Assembly: GCA_027621405.1 (NCBI GenBank)
Contig: JAQCBT010000003.1
Coordinates: 124,001-188,000, forward strand
Origin: Pseudomonadota bacterium
GTDB lineage: Bacteria; Pseudomonadota; Gammaproteobacteria; Pseudomonadales; Pseudohongiellaceae
DNA: 64,000 bases
Direction: 5' to 3'
Made by a program: the position numbers and the translations under genes
Notes under the pieces: model-generated
The model's database searches: none
What the model saw: the letters and a program-made list of their open reading frames with translations, nothing else
Told to the model about the DNA's origin: nothing
Shown here: one piece after another, positions 58,915 through 64,000 of the stretch
Numbering within the stretch: position 1 is the first letter of the stretch
Layout of the letters: every line of letters begins with the position of its first letter

Positions 58915-61086
58915 ATGCCAAACCCGGAAATCGACAATCTGATGACCCCTCGCTCCAATTCTACAGCCCTGGAAATGGTGCCCCGCAGCGGCTCACCCGA
59001 TAGCGACTCTGCCGTCAGCATTCCCCTGGATCTGGAGAGTCACGAACTCTATGAGAACCGTGAATTATCCCACCTGAAGTTCAACCTCCGGGTGCTGAGT
59101 CAGGCCAAGAATCCTGCCCACCCCTTACTGGAACGCCTGATGTTCCTGCTGATCTTCAGTTCCAACCTGGACGAATTCTTCGAGATTCGGGTCTCTGGTC
59201 TGAAGAAACAGCTGGATTTTGGTCGCCAACGCCCCGGGCCTGATGGCAAATACCCGGAACAGGTGCTAAAGATCATTCACGAGCAAGTACGCGCAGCACT
59301 CACCGAGCAGTACCGCATTCTCAATGAGGAGTTGTTTCCATCCCTGGCCGAAGAGAACATACGCTTCCTCCATCGCTCCGAATGGAGCGAGCCGCTGAAG
59401 CAATGGGCGAAGACTTATTTCAATGACGAGGTGCTGCCGGTGATCAGCCCGCTCGGTCTCGATCCCGCACATCCCTTCCCTCGCCTGGTGAACAAGAGCC
59501 TGAATTTCATCCTGTCCCTCGACGGCAAGGACGCTTTCGGCCGGGAGAGTGGTCTTGCCATCGTGCCCGCACCGCGCAGCTTGCCGCGCCTGATCAAGGT
59601 GCCGGAACAGATAGTGTCCGGAGGGGACAACTTCGTGTTCCTCTCTTCCATCATTCACGCCCACGTGGATGAGTTCTTTCCAGGGATGAAAGTCACCGAG
59701 TGCCATCAATTCCGGGTAACCCGCAATTCCGATCTGGAAATGTCCAACGTGGAAGTGGAAGACGTGGCGAGCGCCCTGCAAGGAGAACTGCACTCCAGAC
59801 GATTTGGCGCGGCCACCAAGCTGGAAGTGAGCCACGATTGCCCGCAGGAGCTCAGCAATTTCCTGCTGCAGCGATTCAATCTCTCCGAGGATGAGCTGTT
59901 CCGTCTCGATGGGCCAGTGAACCTGCAACGCCTTACTGCCGTGCTGCAGATGCTGGACCGCCCCGACCTGTGTTTCCCCAAATTCAGCCCCGGCACACCC
60001 GCAGTGCTCGATGAAAACAGCGACATCTTTGCCGCAGTAGACAGGGAAGACCACTTGCTCCTGCATCCCTACGAGTCATTCATACCTATCATCGACTGGG
60101 TACGCCAGGCGGCTAAGGACCCGACGGTACTGTCAATCAAGCAGACCCTCTATCGAACCAACGAATCCTCTGAATTGGTTGAGGCCCTTGCGGATGCGGC
60201 TCGCAACGGCAAGGAAGTCACCGTTGTCATCGAACTGCGGGCGCGATTCGACGAGGAGGAGAACATTCATTTTGCGAGCATCCTGCAGGAAGCCGGTGCG
60301 GTTGTGGTCTATGGAGTGATGGGCTACAAGACGCACGCCAAGATGCTGCTGTTTGTGCGCCGGGTTGGCAACAAACTCAAGCGCTACGCCCATCTGGGTA
60401 CCGGGAACTACCACCGCAAGACCTCGCTGGTATATACGGACTACAGCCTGTTAACCGCCGACAAGGCGCTATGCAACGATGTGCACAAGGTGTTCCAGCA
60501 GATTACGGGCATGGGCAAGAAAATCCATCCCAAGTTATTGATACATGCCCCTTTCAACCTGCGAAAGGCCACCATCAAGATGATCGAGGCGGAAGCCGAA
60601 GTTGCCCGCAGCGGCAAGCACGGTCGCATCATTGCCAAGATGAATGCCTTGACCGACCCAGCGGTAATCAAGTCGCTCTACGAGGCCTCCCAGGCCGGGG
60701 TGCAGATCGATCTTATTGTGCGCGGTATTTGCTGCCTGAAACCGGGTATTGCAGGGGTCAGTGACAATATCAGGGTGATTTCCGTGGTAGGCAGGTTCCT
60801 CGAACACTCCCGGGTGTATTATTTCGAAAACAACAGCTACCAGGTGTATTGCGCCAGCGCTGATTGGATGGAGCGCAATCTCTCCCATCGCATTGAGGTG
60901 TGTTTCCCGATTCTCAAGAAGAAGCTCGCTAATCGCATCATCGACGAACTGGAGGCTTACCTGAGCGATGAAGTTCAGAGCTGGGAGCTGCAGCCCGATG
61001 GTGAATACCGGGAAAACAAGCCCTCAAGCGAAGAAGCCTTGCCAGTGCAAACTGTTTTCCTCAAGTCACTCGCCCGCATCTACTGA
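58915..61086 (+). CDS. ppk1: Polyphosphate kinase 1
   Basis: The 723-residue protein is a complete PPK1, which makes polyphosphate from ATP. Domain features: YENRELSHLKFNLRVLSQA at the N-terminus, HPYESFIPIIDWVRQAAKDP, the catalytic YAHLGTGNYHRKT containing the phosphorylated His, DYSLL and FQQITG, HAPFNLRK, and the terminal second His region. It is about the same length as E. coli Ppk (688) with an N-terminal extension. It follows phoR by 259 bases and converges with ppx. Confidence 0.93.
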   Translation: MPNPEIDNLMTPRSNSTALEMVPRSGSPDSDSAVSIPLDLESHELYENRELSHLKFNLRVLSQAKNPAHPLLERLMFLLIFSSNLDEFFEIRVSGLKKQLDFGRQRPGPDGKYPEQVLKIIHEQVRAALTEQYRILNEELFPSLAEENIRFLHRSEWSEPLKQWAKTYFNDEVLPVISPLGLDPAHPFPRLVNKSLNFILSLDGKDAFGRESGLAIVPAPRSLPRLIKVPEQIVSGGDNFVFLSSIIHAHVDEFFPGMKVTECHQFRVTRNSDLEMSNVEVEDVASALQGELHSRRFGAATKLEVSHDCPQELSNFLLQRFNLSEDELFRLDGPVNLQRLTAVLQMLDRPDLCFPKFSPGTPAVLDENSDIFAAVDREDHLLLHPYESFIPIIDWVRQAAKDPTVLSIKQTLYRTNESSELVEALADAARNGKEVTVVIELRARFDEEENIHFASILQEAGAVVVYGVMGYKTHAKMLLFVRRVGNKLKRYAHLGTGNYHRKTSLVYTDYSLLTADKALCNDVHKVFQQITGMGKKIHPKLLIHAPFNLRKATIKMIEAEAEVARSGKHGRIIAKMNALTDPAVIKSLYEASQAGVQIDLIVRGICCLKPGIAGVSDNIRVISVVGRFLEHSRVYYFENNSYQVYCASADWMERNLSHRIEVCFPILKKKLANRIIDELEAYLSDEVQSWELQPDGEYRENKPSSEEALPVQTVFLKSLARIY

Positions 61087-61107
61087 CAGCACCATACCCG
61101 CAGACGG

Positions 61108-62070
61108 TCAGTGCTTGGCGAAACTCACACCCGGCAGGTCGCTCTGGGTCATTACATTGAGGGTCTTCTCGTTCTTGACCATGAAATCCAGCATGCCCTC
61201 GCGCAGGGCTGTTGCACTGAAGCGCAGACTTTCGATTTCATAGGCCTGCATGAGACCACTGAGCACGGCCCAGCCTGGTAGCAGCAAATCGCGACGTGTT
61301 TCCTTTAGCCCCGGCAGAATCCTCTCCTTGGCGATGGTCTTGGCAAGCAGCGGTTTGAGTTCCAGCAAGTGCTGCAGGGCGATAATTCCTTCCTCTCCGC
61401 CCTGCGCTTCACAGATGGCCTTCAGCATTTTGATCGTTCCCGACGAGGCATGCGCTTCCTGCCATCCCGCGCGCCTGACCCCCGGAGCCACCTTGTCGAA
61501 CACCTCGTAGGCAGCTGCCTGCGCGCTATCCATGGCCGCCGACAGTTGCTTCTTTGAACTTCCCGGATCCCCGAAGAAACGGTCGCGCCAGGCCACGCTG
61601 CCGATGGCCAGACTCTCGGTAAGCAGGCGGTTGTGATGGCGGCCAATGATGAGTTCCGTGCTGCCCCCACCGATGTCGATGATAAGGCGATGGGTATCGC
61701 TCACTGGCAAATCACTGATCACGCCGGCATAAATGAGCACAGCCTCCTGAACACCAGTGATGATGGAGATGTCGATACCGATTTCCGCGGCCGCGGTGAT
61801 GAATTCCTGGGCATTGTCTGTCACACGAAAGGTATTCGTGCCCAGCGCCCAATACTGTTCCAGGGGATATTGCCGCATTAGCAGTTTGAAGCGGCGCAGG
61901 CAATTAATGCCACGCTCGAAGGCCTGTGCAGAGATATGTCCTGTGCTGCGAACGTTTTCGCCCAGCTGTACCTTCTCACTGAGCCTCTCAACAATACGAA
62001 TCTGGCCGGAGTCCCATTCGCCTATCAGCAGGTGAAAGCTATTGGAACCCAGATCGATACAAGCGTGCAT
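61108..62070 (-). CDS. ppx: Ppx/GppA-family exopolyphosphatase
   Basis: The 320-residue protein is an ASKHA-fold phosphatase. It begins CIDLGSNSFHLLIGEWD, has WALGTNTFRVTDNAQEFI, LIIDIGGGSTELIIGR, ASSGTIKMLKAICEA and ends with LRFSATALREGMLDFM. It releases phosphate from polyphosphate or converts pppGpp to ppGpp. It lacks the C-terminal HD domain of long Ppx, so it is the short form. Its stop converges on ppk1 with 21 bases between stops. Confidence 0.92.
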   Translation of the reverse strand: MHACIDLGSNSFHLLIGEWDSGQIRIVERLSEKVQLGENVRSTGHISAQAFERGINCLRRFKLLMRQYPLEQYWALGTNTFRVTDNAQEFITAAAEIGIDISIITGVQEAVLIYAGVISDLPVSDTHRLIIDIGGGSTELIIGRHHNRLLTESLAIGSVAWRDRFFGDPGSSKKQLSAAMDSAQAAAYEVFDKVAPGVRRAGWQEAHASSGTIKMLKAICEAQGGEEGIIALQHLLELKPLLAKTIAKERILPGLKETRRDLLLPGWAVLSGLMQAYEIESLRFSATALREGMLDFMVKNEKTLNVMTQSDLPGVSFAKH

Positions 62071-62282
62071 AGTTACCAGCTGTAGATTAATAGCCCACTA
62101 CAGCAAGCCATTGGAGCATGTGCCTGCGGTAATTGGAACTCTTAAAAGCTTATCGACAAGCGGCAGATGAATCTGAGGACCCAGGCGGAAGCCGGGTCCC
62201 CAAGCTGGGAGGCCCTGCTGACAGAGCCTGATTGGTCTCAATCTGGCAGGAAGCCCCTAGGGAATGTCTGGTCAGAGGTTCC

Positions 62283-62747
62283 CTAGATCATGGATTGCTG
62301 GTAATTCTCCAGACCGATGCGGTCGATCAGGGAAAGCTGAGTTTCCAGCCAGTCGATGTGCTCTTCCTCACTTTCGAGAATGCGGCCGAGCAGGTCTCGA
62401 CTCACATAGTCACCCACGGATTCACAGCAGGCGATGCCTTCCTTGAGATCAGGGCAGGCGATCATCTCCAGTTTCAGGTCGCATTCCAGCATCTCCCGGG
62501 TATTTTCACCGATCAGCAGCTTGCCCAGGTTCTGCAGATTGGGCAGGCCTTCGAGAAACAATATGCGCTCGGTGAGCTCATCGGCGTGCTTCATCTCATC
62601 GATGGATTCTTCGTATTCCTTGTCGGCCAGCTTGTGCAGGCCCCAGTCCTTGTACATGCGGGAATGGAGAAAATACTGGTTAATGGCGATGAGTTCGTTG
62701 GCCAGCGCCTTATTCAGGAGCTTTATGACTTTGGGGTCAGATTGCAT
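62283..62747 (-). CDS. bfr: Bacterioferritin
   Basis: The 154-residue iron-storage protein begins [31 protein letters not shown]. It has [22 protein letters not shown] with the conserved Met that binds heme at the dimer interface and the ferroxidase His/Glu residues. The chain ends [22 protein letters not shown]. It stores Fe(III) in a 24-mer cage. ATG 62747 has GAGGA upstream. bfd is upstream on the same strand, 281 bases away, so they may be regulated together. Confidence 0.94.
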   Translation of the reverse strand: MQSDPKVIKLLNKALANELIAINQYFLHSRMYKDWGLHKLADKEYEESIDEMKHADELTERILFLEGLPNLQNLGKLLIGENTREMLECDLKLEMIACPDLKEGIACCESVGDYVSRDLLGRILESEEEHIDWLETQLSLIDRIGLENYQQSMI

Positions 62748-63028
62748 AGATAATTCCTCAAGAGCAGGTTTGTGCAAGCTTCCTTGTTTGGCATCCGAAA
62801 GTCAAGAACTATCCTTCGTAAGCCACTGAAATATAAGGAAAAGTTAATGATAAGCAATCCCATTTTCATCCCCGTCCAAGGAGCCTGGCAGGCACCACAC
62901 CCGGGCGAAAACCGGGCCGTGGAACAGCTGTTAAACAATTATCTGACAGTTACCTGAGAAACAGATAATAAGCTTCTGATTTTTAAGAAAAAAATAGGCG
63001 AGGGCCCGGGTTGGGCTAGTGGGGGACG

Positions 63029-63220
63029 CTAACTTGCCGCGTTGACGAAGGGCGTCGAACGGGCGAACTCCTTGACGATGGTCTGGGCGAGTTTGCCGCA
63101 CTTGCCACATTCACTGGCAACACCCAGTTTGGCCTTCAGGTCGACCATGGTGCTCACACCATCCCGGCACAGATCGCGAATCTGGTTGTCAGTTATTTGG
63201 CGGCAGATACAGACGTACAT
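63029..63220 (-). CDS. bfd: Bacterioferritin-associated ferredoxin
   Basis: The 63-residue protein begins MYVCICRQITDNQI, supplying Cys4 and Cys6, and has SECGKCGKLA with the second pair of cysteines, which together bind one [2Fe-2S]. The fold is the BFD-like [2Fe-2S] domain. It reduces the iron core of bacterioferritin to release iron. A Fur-box-like sequence lies 39 bases upstream of the start and is shared with the divergent feoAB. Confidence 0.93.
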   Translation of the reverse strand: MYVCICRQITDNQIRDLCRDGVSTMVDLKAKLGVASECGKCGKLAQTIVKEFARSTPFVNAAS

Positions 63221-63258
63221 ATATAATCTCCAGCAACTGGAATTAATTTAAATCTAAA

Positions 63259-63273
63259 TGAGAATGATTGTCA
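63259..63273. promoter_or_regulatory. Fur box between bfd and feoA
   Basis: TGAGAATGATTGTCA matches the 7-1-7 Fur consensus TGATAATnATTATCA at all but two of 14 defined positions. It sits in the divergent bfd/feoA intergenic region, a classical iron-repressed arrangement. Confidence 0.8.
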
Positions 63274-63359
63274 ACAAGATTACTATCTGATACTGTAAAT
63301 TCTCGCGTGTGCTCCCCCGCCGTCCGTCAATCTGCTGGTTTATTGAAATATTTTCTTAT

Positions 63360-63596
63360 ATGAGTGCAACCCCACTAGCCCAGGCCAAACCTGGCGATCG
63401 CTGCGTGGTCCTGGAAATTGCTCCGGACCCCCCCGAGATGAAGAGTCGGCTCTATGCGCTGGGAATTATTCCGGGTTCGGCCCTGCAGATCCTGCGCTTT
63501 GCGCCTCTGGGAGACCCCATGCAGGTAAAAGTAGGCAGCAGCTTCATTAGCATCCGCCGCGCGGAAGCCGACATCATCAAGGTGGAAGTCCAGTAA
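63360..63596 (+). CDS. feoA: Ferrous iron transport protein FeoA
   Basis: The 78-residue SH3-like protein shows AKPGDRCVVLEI, MKSRLYALGIIPGSALQILRFAPLGDPM and ISIRRAEADIIKVEV, the typical FeoA core. It interacts with FeoB to regulate ferrous iron uptake. ATG 63360 gives the family start; an upstream in-frame start at 63309 adds 17 odd residues. feoB starts four bases after its stop. Confidence 0.92.
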   Translation: MSATPLAQAKPGDRCVVLEIAPDPPEMKSRLYALGIIPGSALQILRFAPLGDPMQVKVGSSFISIRRAEADIIKVEVQ

Positions 63597-63600
63597 ACCC

Positions 63601-64000
63601 ATGACGAAGATCGCACTCATAGGAAATCCTAACTGCGGAAAGACCACCCTCTTCAACATCCTCACAGGGTCGCGGCAGAAAGTGGGCAACTGGCCCGGCG
63701 TCACCGTGGAGAAAAAGTTTGGCTACTTTCGCCTGCAAGAGCGGGAAGTAGAGTTGGTTGACCTGCCCGGGATCTATTCCCTGGAACAGGACTACAAGGG
63801 TGTGGATGAGCAGATCGCCCATGACTACCTCATGGGGGGCGAGATCGACCTTATCATCAATATCATCGACGCCAGCAATCTCGAGCGCAGCCTGGTACTC
63901 AGCCAGCAGTTGCAGGAGATGTCAGTGCCCATGATCGTGGTGCTGAATATGCTGGACGTGGCCGAGCAATCCGGCATCACCCTGACCCCGGCCCGGCTGC
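63601..64000 (+). CDS. feoB: Ferrous iron transporter FeoB, 5' part
   Basis: The visible 133 codons encode the N-terminal G-domain of FeoB: G1 GNPNCGKTTLF at about residues 8-18, the G2 region GNWPGVTVEKK, G3 LVDLPGIYSL and G4 VLNMLDVAEQ. The rest of the protein, the membrane core, lies beyond the window end at 64000. FeoB imports Fe2+ across the inner membrane with FeoA. It begins four bases after feoA. Confidence 0.95.
   Translation, partial: MTKIALIGNPNCGKTTLFNILTGSRQKVGNWPGVTVEKKFGYFRLQEREVELVDLPGIYSLEQDYKGVDEQIAHDYLMGGEIDLIINIIDASNLERSLVLSQQLQEMSVPMIVVLNMLDVAEQSGITLTPARL

Noticed and set aside
62772-62957. Small open frames on both strands between bfr and bfd.
   Set aside because: They overlap each other and the bfr leader, and no protein-like features are seen.
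63301-63359. In-frame upstream extension of feoA from 63309.
   Set aside because: The 17 extra residues do not resemble FeoA and overlap the expected promoter/leader.
1-64000. tRNA, rRNA, CRISPR array, integrase, transposase or complete prophage.
   Set aside because: None could be seen by reading; the mobile signals are limited to the lone cassette and short palindromes.

Overview
The window reads as a chromosomal segment of an aerobic, probably marine, gammaproteobacterium. The housekeeping content supports this: rpoS, ubiC, a DegP/DegQ protease, phoR next to ppk1 and ppx, and a bfr/bfd/feoAB iron locus, together with many periplasmic c-type cytochromes, a PQQ dehydrogenase, CopC/CopD proteins and fatty-acid/CoA-type catabolic enzymes. 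Assignment to a genus is not possible from sequence reading alone. I see no tRNA, rRNA, CRISPR array, transposase or integrase.

Layout. 0-3 kb: ilvD and a tandem DUF6644-like membrane protein. 3.1-3.9 kb: an AT-richer insert that has the architecture of one integron gene cassette (AbiV-like gene plus attC). 4-10 kb: small metabolic genes (GFA-type, MDR oxidoreductase, DUF922, PpnP, cytochrome c, GNAT, UspA). 10.5-13.1 kb: a diheme cytochrome and PQQ dehydrogenase operon closed by a hairpin terminator. 13.1-19 kb: SDR, monooxygenase-type, AhpD-like, a large metallo-beta-lactamase/cNMP-binding fusion, a hotdog protein and a YkvA protein. 19-23.2 kb: an amidohydrolase, divergent from a fused CofG/CofH (FbiC) radical SAM enzyme of F420 biosynthesis. 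23.3-29.1 kb: a lipid-flavoured run (NAD-dependent epimerase, LPG-synthase-like membrane protein, CDP-alcohol phosphatidyltransferase, PI-PLC-like enzyme), a P-loop kinase, a second YkvA paralogue, a VOC protein and a decayed DUF4440 gene.

29.15-32.2 kb (minus strand): a compact four-gene operon with a ZorA/MotA-like proton-channel subunit with a long tail, a ZorB/MotB-like OmpA-domain stator, and two unrecognised small proteins. It looks like a Zorya-related rotary-motor module with non-canonical partners and is the best candidate for an undescribed system here. 32.4-40 kb: secreted and membrane respiratory-type proteins (DUF6644 pair, SURF1, a heme/copper secreted protein, CopC paralogues), a thioesterase and a nitroreductase. 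40.8-46.4 kb: a serine hydrolase, DegQ, a shortened CadC-type regulator and copCD. 46.6-53.6 kb: acyl-CoA dehydrogenase, SDR, MDR and CaiB-type genes flanking a YtrA-type GntR/ABC exporter operon with a clear operator palindrome. 53.8-64 kb: rpoS, ubiC, an OmpA-family protein, phoR-ppk1-ppx, bfr, and bfd divergent from feoAB across a Fur box. feoB runs off the window end.

Most genes follow ordinary gammaproteobacterial organisation. The accessory signals stand out by phage-defence flavour (AbiV cassette, ZorAB-like operon), by an unexpected cofactor pathway (F420), and by family duplications (CopC-like x3, YkvA x2, DUF6644 x3).
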